From assembly GCA_028554795.2 (NCBI GenBank), contig CM068842.1:26694590-26758589 (forward strand): a stretch of 64,000 bases of DNA, in the 5' to 3' direction. Under the pieces are notes generated by a model. It did not search any database. It worked only from the letters and a program-made list of their open reading frames with translations, and was not told the origin of the DNA. The stretch comes from Sinohyriopsis cumingii. Taxonomy: Eukaryota; Mollusca; Bivalvia; Unionida; Unionidae. Both the position numbers and the translations under genes were made by a program. Within the stretch, counting starts at the first letter, position 1. Each line of letters starts with the position of its first letter. Of the stretch, positions 22,845 to 30,866 are shown piece after piece.

Positions 22845-23852
22845 TTAATCATCCACGAGTTCGTCTATGAGCGTTCGATATGTATTAATGTCTATGATAC
22901 CGCCTGCAAATAACCGCTTGCAAATATCAGCAGCCTCATTGATTATTTCCGTAGAGTTATTTCCGGCTCGTTTTCCTCCAATTAATACCTCTAGCCGTGA
23001 TATATCACTGAGAACACTATTAGGGCAGGTAACACTAGCGTTTTCAACTAGACCACTACCACTTGGATACCCCTCTCCGCTTGTTTTTTTAGAACCAGCT
23101 TTTTTTTGACGTTTTTCTCGGACTTCTTCTTTTTGCTGTTGTAGTATTTCTTGTTGTTGTCGTATATCATAATCATCAATTCCTTTTTTAAATTCTTTAT
23201 ATCCCAATTCTTTTGTATCCAAGCGATCAATCTCTTTATTCGTTTTATACAACCAATTAACCCAGTCATCTCGTTTTATATTACTGTTTTTATACTCGTC
23301 TTTTAAAAAGTTTTTTCTTGAATGATAGCTTTGAGCGGCAAAATTACCAAAAACCCTATACTCGTCGGATTTCAGTAATTGAGGTCGTTTTATTTGTGCT
23401 ATAGCCTCTTCAGTGAGTTTATCTATAAAGGGGACTCCTTTTTGAGTGGAAATTTTTTGAAGTTCACCAACATCACCCTGTTCAGAATCATCAATATCAG
23501 CTAATCGTTCATACTCTCGTTGGGTTTTTATATCACTGGAAAGTTGTTTTATCCGTTGCTGTGTTTGTTCTGTCTCTGCTGCTATCTTTTCAAGTACAGG
23601 AAGAAGAGGCGCCTCTTTCCGTTCGCCCTCCTTAGGAATATCCCCGTATATTGCTCGTTCTGTTGCAGCTGTAACATCCTTAGTCGCTTTAGTTACCGGG
23701 GCAAATAACTGTTCGCTTCCAACAGTAAAATCGGTTTGCATTTGTTGTCGCGTTTGAAGTTTCTCTCTCACTCTGTCTCGTAACGGTATGAACTTTTTAA
23801 GCGCTGCTAGCCGCTCTCTGGCTAACCGAGTAGTAAGTGATTCACCTACCAT
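22845..23852 (-). CDS. Conserved coiled-coil virion-block protein
   Basis: A 335-residue mostly helical, highly charged protein. It begins with a basic helix (RLARERLAALKKFIPLRDRV), has Gln/Glu-rich coiled-coil stretches (about 90-130 and 230-255) and ends in a small conserved-looking domain around LEVLIGGKRAGNNS (about 288-301). I recognise the layout as a recurrent protein of Polinton-like elements, but no function is known to me; a scaffold or portal-associated role would be guesswork. The start is the ATG directly after AATTTACAATAATG, the clearest copy of the leader motif in the element. Confidence 0.65.
   Translation of the reverse strand: MVGESLTTRLARERLAALKKFIPLRDRVREKLQTRQQMQTDFTVGSEQLFAPVTKATKDVTAATERAIYGDIPKEGERKEAPLLPVLEKIAAETEQTQQRIKQLSSDIKTQREYERLADIDDSEQGDVGELQKISTQKGVPFIDKLTEEAIAQIKRPQLLKSDEYRVFGNFAAQSYHSRKNFLKDEYKNSNIKRDDWVNWLYKTNKEIDRLDTKELGYKEFKKGIDDYDIRQQQEILQQQKEEVREKRQKKAGSKKTSGEGYPSGSGLVENASVTCPNSVLSDISRLEVLIGGKRAGNNSTEIINEAADICKRLFAGGIIDINTYRTLIDELVDD
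23840..23852 (-). promoter_or_regulatory. Leader motif class, example TTTACAATAATG
   Basis: Most minus-strand genes have an AT-rich motif of the form TTTAYAATAA ending at or within a few bases of the ATG. Copies precede the ATGs at 19960, 20908, 23852, 24257 (TTTTATAAGAATAATG) and 30450 (TTTATAATAACAACATG), with weaker forms at 17681, 18223 and 22350. The coordinates here cover the ATG side of the 23852 copy; the motif continues to 23862. Position argues for a very short 5' leader and a shared late promoter or initiator. No such motif is seen before the polymerase gene. Confidence 0.5.
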
Positions 23853-23876
23853 TATTGTAAATTGATCCGCAATTTT

Positions 23877-24257
23877 CTAATTTTCCGCCGAGTGTACCAT
23901 CGGGGGCTCCACGGAGTTTTCGTCTATAATCCTTCTAATGTTTTTGATCTTACTAGAAATCTCCCGGCGTCGTTCATAAACACGTCCGAGTTTTTTTCGT
24001 ATTATTTCAACGACAGTGAATAGTCCAATGAATGCATTTGCGTCATTGTGGTACAGGTTCTCATTAATCGTATGTTGTAATCGTTTTATAAAAAAGTACT
24101 CGCGGGCCAGGGTAAAACGCCCCCGTTTCGACTGTTCGTTAATAATCTCATAATCGGATAATATTTTTTCACTGTCGAGACCATCAGATAATTCAATTCC
24201 TTGATTTTTTAATTTTGAAATCTCAGTTAATATATTATTGATGTCTTCGATATTCAT
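23877..24257 (-). CDS. Small helical protein, first gene of the late block
   Basis: About 126 residues from the ATG at 24257, preceded by TTTTATAAGAATAATG. The open frame extends upstream to 24365 but that part runs into a 58-bp repeat and lacks a leader, so the shorter start is preferred. The protein is helical and charged (DINNILTEISKLKNQGIEL at the start, then KLGRVYERRREISSKIKNI). No family recognised. It is the promoter-proximal gene of the minus-strand morphogenesis block. Confidence 0.58.
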   Translation of the reverse strand: MNIEDINNILTEISKLKNQGIELSDGLDSEKILSDYEIINEQSKRGRFTLAREYFFIKRLQHTINENLYHNDANAFIGLFTVVEIIRKKLGRVYERRREISSKIKNIRRIIDENSVEPPMVHSAEN

Positions 24258-24309
24258 TATTCTTATAAAACATCTTATTTCTAATATCAAAAATTTTAAT
24301 AAAATTATT

Positions 24310-24327
24310 GGGGTCATTTTTGACCCC
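24310..24327. terminator. Perfect 7-bp hairpin GGGGTCA/TGACCCC
   Basis: GGGGTCA at 24310-24316 and TGACCCC at 24321-24327 with a TTTT loop. It stands just upstream of the first late gene. It could act as a transcription boundary or protein-binding site; no test is possible from sequence alone. Confidence 0.35.
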
Positions 24328-24336
24328 GTTTTTTGT

Positions 24337-24510
24337 ATGGACAGTACAATGCCGTAAATCTCCACTCAAGTGTTGTGGCAGATTACAGGCATACATGGAC
24401 AGTACAATACCGTAAATCTCCACTCGAGTGTTGTGGCAGATTACAGGCATACATGGACAGTACAATGCCGTAAATCTCCACTCGAGTGTTGTGGCAGATT
24501 ACAGGCATAT
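24337..24510. repeat. Three 58-bp direct repeats with CACTCGAGTG palindrome
   Basis: Units begin at 24337, 24395 and 24453 (ATGGACAGTACAAT). Copies two and three carry the 10-bp palindrome CACTCGAGTG; copy one has CACTCAAGTG. Near-identical iterons beside a late promoter in a DNA virus are typical of initiator- or activator-binding sites. Confidence 0.85.
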
Positions 24511-24516
24511 ACATAT

Positions 24517-24652
24517 ACTTAATTAAGGACATTCACATCTTGGAACCCCAAAGCATACATCTCCGGGAGGGAGGCCTAGGGTGACAAACGTCATCGTAGA
24601 CCGCCCAGAAGATATGCTTGGGGGGACATCACTACATGTACTTAATTAAGGA
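24517..24652. repeat. Stem-loop segment between 13-bp direct repeats
   Basis: ACTTAATTAAGGA occurs at 24517-24529 and again at 24640-24652. Between them CCCCAAAGCATACATCT (24546-24562) pairs imperfectly with AGATATGCTTGGGG (24610-24623). This could be a small inserted element with duplicated target or part of the origin. Confidence 0.55.
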
Positions 24653-24727
24653 TGAATATATTTACAATGAAATGATTGATGGATGATGGGACAGCACAAA
24701 CATAAAACGGCGGGGCGGAACTCTACG

Positions 24728-24845
24728 GCCAATTCAACCAATCAAAAGCAACCCAATTAAATTAACCCGGTTGCATGATTGTGAACAAAAGACAACCACA
24801 CGCCCGGGTCAAGAGCGTGGGTTAGTTTTGATTAGTTGAATTGGC
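24728..24845. repeat. 28-bp imperfect inverted repeat
   Basis: GCCAATTCAACCAATCAAAA at 24728 pairs with its near complement ending at 24845 (arms 24728-24755 and 24818-24845, about three mismatches, 62-bp spacer). A TATATAAA lies just outside at 24881. Candidate origin hairpin or bidirectional regulatory site. Confidence 0.65.
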
Positions 24846-24880
24846 TTTCGAAAGCCCCAGGCTTATAACGAGTCATCTTA

Positions 24881-24888
24881 TATATAAA
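24881..24888. promoter_or_regulatory. TATA-like element
   Basis: TATATAAA within CTTATATATAAAG, readable on both strands. No gene starts close by on the plus strand, so its use is uncertain. Confidence 0.25.
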
Positions 24889-25107
24889 GTGACTAATACA
24901 GCGGCGTCAGTCACAAGGTGTGTGTTAATTTGAATTCCCTTGAATCGTTAAATCCTTAAATACTTATTAATGGTGTTTCACGGCATTTAAATGAAACCAA
25001 ATACTCAAATAAAACATTAAAAAAAAGAATACAGCTGTTAGATAACAGCGTGTATTTCATTAGTTTTCATCGTAAAATGATTAATTAATCGCAACATTAA
25101 TTGGACT

Positions 25108-25165
25108 TCAAGGGACGTAACTCTTGTCATGCGACGCTATCACAAAACGAGTTATCTCCCTTTGA
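25108..25165. repeat. Small palindromic repeat at end of HNH gene
   Basis: TCAAGGGACGTAACTCTTGT (25108-25127) is an imperfect inverted copy of ACGAGTTATCTCCCTTTGA (25147-25165). The stop codon of the HNH gene falls at the edge of the left arm, so the last dozen codons may come from this palindrome. A comparable AAGGGAGGTA palindrome is at 32838-32901 in the host. Confidence 0.55.
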
Positions 25166-25657
25166 TGTTATATATGAAAATCGAATTCTGTGACCCGTCT
25201 TTTTTGAGATCGCTGTTTGATATACTCGTTCTGCAACAAATTGTATTGAAGCTCTACAAATATCGAAATATTTTCCTGCCTCATTCATCGACTGAAATAT
25301 TTTTTCCTCGTGAGTTGTTGTATCAAATGATTTTACGCTTTTTGCTTTTTTTGAGCATTTACCAGTTTGGCCTTTTTTACTATTTTCACTCTGAGAGATG
25401 GCTTGCAGATTACACAGTCTGTTATTTTGAGGACATCCATCAATATGATCAATAACGAGACCGTCCTCGATTAATCCGTTGAATGCTTCAAATACCACCC
25501 TATGAACATAATACTTCTTCTTTCCGGCACCAAACATCAAGTATCCGTGATTATTTTTCCATCCAACCGGCTTCTTCAGTCTACAATTTCTAACAATACC
25601 GTCGCGAGATGCCTCGTAATTAATGAGCACGGGATGCGGCTGAAATTCTTGGTCCAT
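25127..25657 (-). CDS. HNH endonuclease, homing-type
   Basis: A 176-residue nuclease. The HNH core is residues about 50-90: His52 in YYVHRVVFEAF, Asp70-His71 in LVIDHIDG, and Asn79/Asn83 in NNRLCNL. An N-terminal NUMOD4-like segment (about 12-45, with GYLMFG) and a C-terminal NUMOD1-like part (about 108-165, with FQSMNEAGKYFDI) match phage-type homing endonucleases. It would cut DNA, perhaps at a homing site or during replication; its role in the virus is unknown. It is 13 bp from the zinc-binding gene upstream. The start ATG follows TATTATTATACAAATG. A separate HNH domain ends the polymerase gene. Confidence 0.87.
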   Translation of the reverse strand: MDQEFQPHPVLINYEASRDGIVRNCRLKKPVGWKNNHGYLMFGAGKKKYYVHRVVFEAFNGLIEDGLVIDHIDGCPQNNRLCNLQAISQSENSKKGQTGKCSKKAKSVKSFDTTTHEEKIFQSMNEAGKYFDICRASIQFVAERVYQTAISKKTGHRIRFSYITSKGDNSFCDSVA

Positions 25658-25670
25658 TTGTATAATAATA

Positions 25671-25994
25671 CTACTTGTCTAATTCATTATTTGGTTTAAT
25701 TATAAACCTTTCAATGTAGTCTTGGGGGGTTTTGATGACGAAGTCGGCGGTGGGGTCAATGACGGCGTTTTTTATTCGTTTATCGTAATAGCGTTTTAGT
25801 TCCCTGTATCGCTTTCCGCCACAATTAATACACAACTGCGATTTTCCTCTTACACCGACGTGGCAAACCAAGCACGGGAGGGGGCCAAGAGAACCATTAC
25901 GAACGCTTTGTAAATGATACCCGCAGAATTCACCTCTGCATGATTTATTGCACGGGGTTGTCGACCCAATCATCAACCATTTGCATTTATTCAT
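25671..25994 (-). CDS. Small double zinc-binding protein
   Basis: A 107-residue protein with two probable metal sites. The first is Cys4, Cys15, Cys19, Cys24 and His27 (within CNKSCRGEFCGYHL). The second is a ribbon of Cys41/Cys44 (CLVC) and Cys55/Cys58 (CINC). The C-terminal half is helical and ends in charged residues. Similar small Cys-rich proteins are common in large DNA viruses and Polinton-like elements, where regulation of transcription is often suggested; no function is demonstrated by the sequence. It is divergent from the polymerase gene, whose ATG lies 39 bp away, so the two share a promoter region. Confidence 0.7.
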   Translation of the reverse strand: MNKCKWLMIGSTTPCNKSCRGEFCGYHLQSVRNGSLGPLPCLVCHVGVRGKSQLCINCGGKRYRELKRYYDKRIKNAVIDPTADFVIKTPQDYIERFIIKPNNELDK

Positions 25995-26033
25995 TATACT
26001 ATATTCTTTTATTTAAATACTTGTTTTAATTAT

Positions 26034-29000
26034 ATGGATGAGTTTGAGAGATTAGCAGTAATTAAGCCCTGGAAAAATATTAAGTTCAATCTCGATAGAG
26101 TCCTCAAGGACACACCAAAAGCGTTAATAAACGATAAAACCCTGTTGAATAAAATACGCGATTGTATCAATGAATTCAAACGTGATGGTGCATCTCATAG
26201 TTGGTCAACATTTCGAATTGATGGTGTTGTTGATGCTACCATGAACGACAACCGCGCAGCAATGATAATATCACAACTTGACGGTAAAAGGTATTTCTTC
26301 AGAGTAAAATTCATTGTCCGGGTGGAATCAGGCGATTGGATCATACGTGATAAATTTGAACCAGTTTTCAGCGACAAGAAAACAGTCACTGTCAGCCGCG
26401 ACTCCAAGCCGGGGTTGTTAACCGGAATTGACAGACCATACTATGAACGAGCGTATCCTGAAACAGCAGTTGTTTATGGAATATACCCGTTAAATAAGAA
26501 ACCTGATATCGGAAAACTGAAACCAATGAGACAGTCAACGGGGATAAATTGTGTAGCAGAACGAATAATAGAGCATTTTACAAATGCATGTCGAGGAAAC
26601 AAATTGACTGATTTACGACGTAGCAAAATCAACCAGTGGGAACTAACCGTAAAAGAGCGTGGAGCAACCATCAGCGACATAGCGAGATTAGAAACATCGC
26701 TGAGATTTCCAATAACCGTTACAACGATAACCGGTGAAGTATTATACGAATCGAAGTATAAATCGAAGGGAGCCCCAATCAAAATTATTGATCATAACGA
26801 ACACGCATGGACGCCCGCGATCACAATATTTCCACGGGATAGAACAGTAAAGTATATACCCGAAGAATTTTTAGGAGAAGAATTCTCCCGGGATGGTTTT
26901 CTCGCGGAGAGGAAACTATTTGATGCTATTGCCTACTTGTGTAAAAACGACCCTGTATCAGTGTGGTTACTTCGCAGCGCTGAAAACGATGCGGATACCT
27001 TTGATCAGTTTGTAAGACCAAACGGCGAATTATATCGCACTGAAGCATTTCACAACAGGATGAAAAAAACCGCCATAGAATTTGAGGAGCATGATGAACA
27101 ACTGCTAACAAATTGTTTTACGATTCCATCGGTTGTAGCTCATGTTGCAGGAAGGAAAAATGCGTGGAGACCAACGCGCAAGGAATTTCTGCCGGATGTA
27201 CAATCCAGTTGTTTGGAATACTATCACGGTGGACTATGGAACACTGAATACAACCGCGACGCTATGATCTCGGTTGATATGGTTGCCTGTTATCCAGCGA
27301 GTTTTCTCGGGTATGGATCCGCCGCTGAGTATTTCAAACGATTTGGACACCCCAGTCATGAAATGACTCGTGTTGCTATTAATGGACCACTGCCTGATTT
27401 TGATTTAACCGGATTCGCTCGCATAGTATCATTTGAATTCGCGGCAGGACTCCATCGCTGTTGCTATATTTGGATCGGTAGACACATGAATGAAAAGAAG
27501 TGGCTGCCAATAGCGCTGCTACGGTATATGATTGATTGTAGCATGCTAGTTTCGTTGATTGTCAGTGACGCGATTATATCATACCGGGCGCAGACTGAAG
27601 TCTGGTTACCAGAACCGGAGCGTCTAGATAGCATAATTGACGAGTCCAGAAAAAACATTGATGCCGACGAGGAATATATCATCGAATGGTCCAGGAGGAT
27701 ATTCAACCAACGAAACCGCGAGGCAAAAGATCTCGGTAGAAGAATAATTGGTAAGTTCACACAAGGTGGAAAAAACCACGACTACAAACGATATTGCTCA
27801 CGGCTGATTATAGATGACGCAGAATATGATTTCGTAATCAAGGACGCAGTGGCAAAAAATAGATACGTGAACTGCAAAACAGCTTTCTTGTCCAATGGAA
27901 CGAGGTTGGGTACAGTTGTTACCTACAGCGATGGAGACAGCCCGGCGTATCCACATTTGAGGGCGTCTATGCTGGGTTATGCCGCTATCAATTTATTCTC
28001 GATGATAAATAGATTTCCCGACACCGCGGTTAGAGTAGCCGTTGATTCGTTTTATGTTGACGTAGCGTATAAGGAAAACGTAGCCGAGTTTACTAGTCCG
28101 GACGAGAGTTGGGGTACATGGAGAATTAAAAATGAAATACGACGCGATTATTCCCCGTCAGCAGATGTCACCGTTGAGAACAACTACTTACGCGGTGATA
28201 AATTGTCAGAATGGTCTAATGCACCATCGTGTTCTGATCCAATTTGTAGACACAAGACGGTTTATTTAAGCGGCTGTGGCGGGTCAGGAAAGACGACTCG
28301 GGCAATTGAATTATTTCGAACGCGGGCAAGTATAATCGTGCTTACACCGACCCATAGACTAGCGCGAGAGATAAAACAACGAAATGTTGACGCCGTTACT
28401 TATCACAGCTTTTTTCGATACAGCGGCGGTGAGTGGACTCCTGATCGAATGGGTGAAAAATTTATTCCCGACATTATCATCTGGGATGAGATATGTACTG
28501 TTTCGTTAGATACTTTACAAATGTTTCTTGAGTGGTTGCTGCGCGCGAATACAGCGGTAATCATGTGTGGGGATCATGGCCAACCACCACCATTTGTCGG
28601 CGAGGGTCCACATGATTGGTTAAGGGGTTTTGTGGACTATTATGAAGAAACCGATACTGATTACCGAGCACTTGATGAACAACTGCGCGAGGTTAAAAAA
28701 CTAATCAGATTACAGCCGGATAGAGTTCAGTGTGAAATAATCCGCGAGGTAATTCCGGAAACGCCGTTGAATGAATTCTGGGAAACATGGAGACCAAACG
28801 ATTTGATTGTAGCGAGTAGAAAGATAGTCAGAGACACACTTCAGCGGAAGTTGTTTACGTTGCATAAGGAAAAGTTTCCAACGCGTCCAGTGCCGTTATG
28901 TTATAGACCCGCGGACACACGGCGGCAGAACATTGAAGTTGAAATTCCAGGCCGGACAGAAAAACAAATTCTCGTGCTGAATGATATCGTGCTCGTTGAT

Positions 29001-29513
29001 ATCAGCGTCGTCGAGGACGCGCTACGTGCTGATAAATCCCCGTGGACGCTAGGATACGCAACAACAATACATTCCTCGCAGGGACTAACCATCACGGACA
29101 CAATTGTTTGGATAGTTGATAATCGCATCGAATGGTCGAATCTAGTCTATCTTGCAGTGTCCAGAGTACGAAGGATAAATCAGCTTCGAAGAATTGTTAT
29201 TGACGAAGCCACCGACGAAGCCGGCGACAAAGTCACCATCGATGCAAGCGTCATTGATAGAGAACTCTCGGGTTACCGCCAACAGGATAAAAAAAAACAG
29301 CGGCGTTTTGATATTGATGCCGAATTAATAATCTCGCTACGACAACAACAGAATAATCACTGCGCGAGTTGCAATTGTATAATGAGTTGGTGTTATTCGG
29401 ATAAAGACACTCGCCAATTTACCGTTGATAGGATCGATAACAGTCTCGGTCATGTCAAAAACAATGTGAGGTTGACCTGTCTTGAGTGCAATAGACGCAA
29501 CGGCGCTAGTTAA
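26034..29513 (+). CDS. Family-B-like DNA polymerase / SF1 helicase / HNH fusion
   Basis: A 1159-residue replication protein. Residues 1 to about 380 have no recognised motif; I see no clear 3'-5' exonuclease. Polymerase motifs: motif A around Asp415 (ISVDMVACYPASF), a motif-B-like stretch with RRIIGKFTQGGK (about 570), and motif C around Asp671 (VRVAVDSFYVD), where the usual DTD is reduced to VDS but the key second Asp is kept. A superfamily-1 helicase follows: Walker A GCGGSGKTT (747-755), Walker B IIIWDE (Asp818-Glu819), GDHGQPPP (motif III), and late motifs TIHSSQGLT and YLAVSRVRR, like Pif1/RecD. The C terminus is an HNH nuclease (about 1107-1159) with CASC, TVDRIDN and CLECN. One intact frame. 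Its last 8 bp overlap the integrase end. Such a fusion is not the standard Polinton protein-primed polymerase. Confidence 0.88.
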   Translation: MDEFERLAVIKPWKNIKFNLDRVLKDTPKALINDKTLLNKIRDCINEFKRDGASHSWSTFRIDGVVDATMNDNRAAMIISQLDGKRYFFRVKFIVRVESGDWIIRDKFEPVFSDKKTVTVSRDSKPGLLTGIDRPYYERAYPETAVVYGIYPLNKKPDIGKLKPMRQSTGINCVAERIIEHFTNACRGNKLTDLRRSKINQWELTVKERGATISDIARLETSLRFPITVTTITGEVLYESKYKSKGAPIKIIDHNEHAWTPAITIFPRDRTVKYIPEEFLGEEFSRDGFLAERKLFDAIAYLCKNDPVSVWLLRSAENDADTFDQFVRPNGELYRTEAFHNRMKKTAIEFEEHDEQLLTNCFTIPSVVAHVAGRKNAWRPTRKEFLPDVQSSCLEYYHGGLWNTEYNRDAMISVDMVACYPASFLGYGSAAEYFKRFGHPSHEMTRVAINGPLPDFDLTGFARIVSFEFAAGLHRCCYIWIGRHMNEKKWLPIALLRYMIDCSMLVSLIVSDAIISYRAQTEVWLPEPERLDSIIDESRKNIDADEEYIIEWSRRIFNQRNREAKDLGRRIIGKFTQGGKNHDYKRYCSRLIIDDAEYDFVIKDAVAKNRYVNCKTAFLSNGTRLGTVVTYSDGDSPAYPHLRASMLGYAAINLFSMINRFPDTAVRVAVDSFYVDVAYKENVAEFTSPDESWGTWRIKNEIRRDYSPSADVTVENNYLRGDKLSEWSNAPSCSDPICRHKTVYLSGCGGSGKTTRAIELFRTRASIIVLTPTHRLAREIKQRNVDAVTYHSFFRYSGGEWTPDRMGEKFIPDIIIWDEICTVSLDTLQMFLEWLLRANTAVIMCGDHGQPPPFVGEGPHDWLRGFVDYYEETDTDYRALDEQLREVKKLIRLQPDRVQCEIIREVIPETPLNEFWETWRPNDLIVASRKIVRDTLQRKLFTLHKEKFPTRPVPLCYRPADTRRQNIEVEIPGRTEKQILVLNDIVLVDISVVEDALRADKSPWTLGYATTIHSSQGLTITDTIVWIVDNRIEWSNLVYLAVSRVRRINQLRRIVIDEATDEAGDKVTIDASVIDRELSGYRQQDKKKQRRFDIDAELIISLRQQQNNHCASCNCIMSWCYSDKDTRQFTVDRIDNSLGHVKNNVRLTCLECNRRNGAS

Positions 29514-30450
29514 GACCACGTGGGGGCAATTGAGTATCGTTAGGTATCACTTGTAGTTGCTCGCGTGTAAATCCGCGCTGAGGAGCAGTTGAATCCAATC
29601 TATAGATCGGTGGTCTACCAGTTGATCGTGTTATCGTTGATATGTTATGTGTGGTAACACTCCAAATAGGATCAGTAGCTCTTTTTTTACCGCCTTCAAG
29701 CTCTCCTGGTTCATATAGATATCTAACAGTGACATCGCCAAGAATCGGCTTGGAAACGCTATTTATTTTTGATTTTCCGGGTATATACTCGTATTTAATC
29801 GCGTCGCTGGGCTTCATGTTGATTGCTCGGGTAATCTCGTTATTTAACGCTGCAATTACACCTGGCAACCTTTTAACCCATTCACGAGATCGTTTTTCTT
29901 GGATGAATTCCTTTGCGTATTGATATCCAAATAACCGTTCAGCGAGAGTCCGATTGAATCGTTCAACAATTGCCTGATCACGATGTAGCGCAGTATGACC
30001 TCGTCGTATCGCGACGCTATGATGTTTCAGCGTTGATAAAACAGCGCCGCGAAATTCACTACCGGGATCAACTTGTAATAGATTTGGCCAGCGCAGAGGG
30101 CCTCTTCGATAAATTCTTTCAAACGCAGCGGCTACTTCAGTTGCCGACTTTGTTTTTAACGGCTCCGCTTGTTTGTATCGACTCGCAACATCAACTACGG
30201 TTAGCGCGTATTTGTAACCGTTGTCATGCGGCAAAAATAGTATATCAGCCTGATGAACTTCATTAGGTACGCTGACATCAAAGCGCGAGAAGTTGATTTG
30301 TTTAGGCGGTGGTAGATAGATTTGCCATATAGCCTGTTTGGATAACCAATTAGCCGCAGTGGTCTTTGTTACCTTTGCAGCGCTTGCAAGCTTACCAATT
30401 GCGGCCTTCCCCTTCCAGTATCCTCTCGGAGAATAATAGATGGATTCCAT
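29506..30450 (-). CDS. Retroviral-type DDE integrase
   Basis: About 314 residues from the ATG at 30450, which follows TTTATAATAACAACATG; the frame is open to 30507 but only from a TTG. The catalytic core has Asp69 (VHQADILFL), Asp128 (LQVDPGSEF) and Glu163 (AIVERFNRTLAERL), giving the exact D-x-D-35-E spacing of rve integrases. An N-terminal helical region (KLASAAKVTKTTAANWL) resembles a HTH-like DNA-binding part rather than a canonical HHCC finger. The C-terminal part contains a small beta-rich segment (VRYLYEPGELEGGKKRA) as in Polinton integrases. The protein would insert the linear viral genome into host DNA using the TIR ends. It is convergent with the polymerase gene. Confidence 0.95.
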   Translation of the reverse strand: MESIYYSPRGYWKGKAAIGKLASAAKVTKTTAANWLSKQAIWQIYLPPPKQINFSRFDVSVPNEVHQADILFLPHDNGYKYALTVVDVASRYKQAEPLKTKSATEVAAAFERIYRRGPLRWPNLLQVDPGSEFRGAVLSTLKHHSVAIRRGHTALHRDQAIVERFNRTLAERLFGYQYAKEFIQEKRSREWVKRLPGVIAALNNEITRAINMKPSDAIKYEYIPGKSKINSVSKPILGDVTVRYLYEPGELEGGKKRATDPIWSVTTHNISTITRSTGRPPIYRLDSTAPQRGFTREQLQVIPNDTQLPPRGLN

Positions 30451-30475
30451 GTTGTTATTATAAACGCTATCGTTT

Positions 30476-30866
30476 TCAATTACCAGCGCCAGAAGCTCCG
30501 CTTCCAATCATTAATTTACCTTTCATAGCCGATTTTACCAACCATGAGGCCAATTTTTCTTTGACGGATTTATCAGGAATAGCATTTAATGCGTGAATTA
30601 ATTTTACATCCGCGATATGACGCTGTTGCAGATCGCTACTTTTGTAAGCAACATCATGAGCATGACACGCCTTATCGATAGCGTTTATTGGATACTCACC
30701 GGGTTTGGGCTGATTTTGATCATCGAGTCTAATATCTAATCGTGTTCCGGGGCCACAGTAGTTATATCCTGGGAGGTGTTTTTCTCCTGGATACTTTGCC
30801 CACGGTGTTCCGGGGAGTTTTGCCAATTTGGCTGCGATGTCACCTCCTCGCTTTTTTTTAAAACAT
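30476..30866 (-). CDS. Phospholipase A2-like virion protein, frame break near start
   Basis: The clear open part (30476-30826) encodes a PLA2-like domain. Positions counted from 30826: Ca-loop-like YNYCGPGT (21-28), then AIDKACHAHDVAY (49-61) with the His57-Asp58 dyad typical of secreted and parvoviral-type PLA2. In viruses this activity helps cross endosomal membranes; here it is inferred. The open frame starts at a TTG. An ATG at 30866-30864 lies just upstream, separated by a T4/A8 homopolymer pair (30852-30863) that leaves it out of frame by one base. So the gene is broken or the run is miscalled. The final residues AKLPGTPWAKYPG look like a Pro/Gly linker. It overlaps the zinc-ribbon frame. 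Confidence 0.78.

Larger units (their letters stand above)
24258..25126. other. Main noncoding hub: candidate origin/promoter region
   Basis: The largest gene-free stretch of the virus. In order it has a perfect GGGGTCA-TTTT-TGACCCC hairpin (24310-24327), three 58-bp direct repeats (24337-24510), a stem-loop flanked by 13-bp direct repeats (24517-24652), a 28-bp imperfect inverted repeat (24728-24755 with 24818-24845) and a TATA-like element (24881-24888). It lies between the two gene blocks. A role in replication or transcription start is inferred. Confidence 0.5.

Noticed and set aside
24258-24465. Open frames extending the first late gene and a 76-codon frame
   Set aside because: They run through the 58-bp repeats; the ATG at 24257 has the leader motif.
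30451-30507. N-terminal extension of the integrase
   Set aside because: It starts at TTG, while the ATG at 30450 follows the common leader motif.
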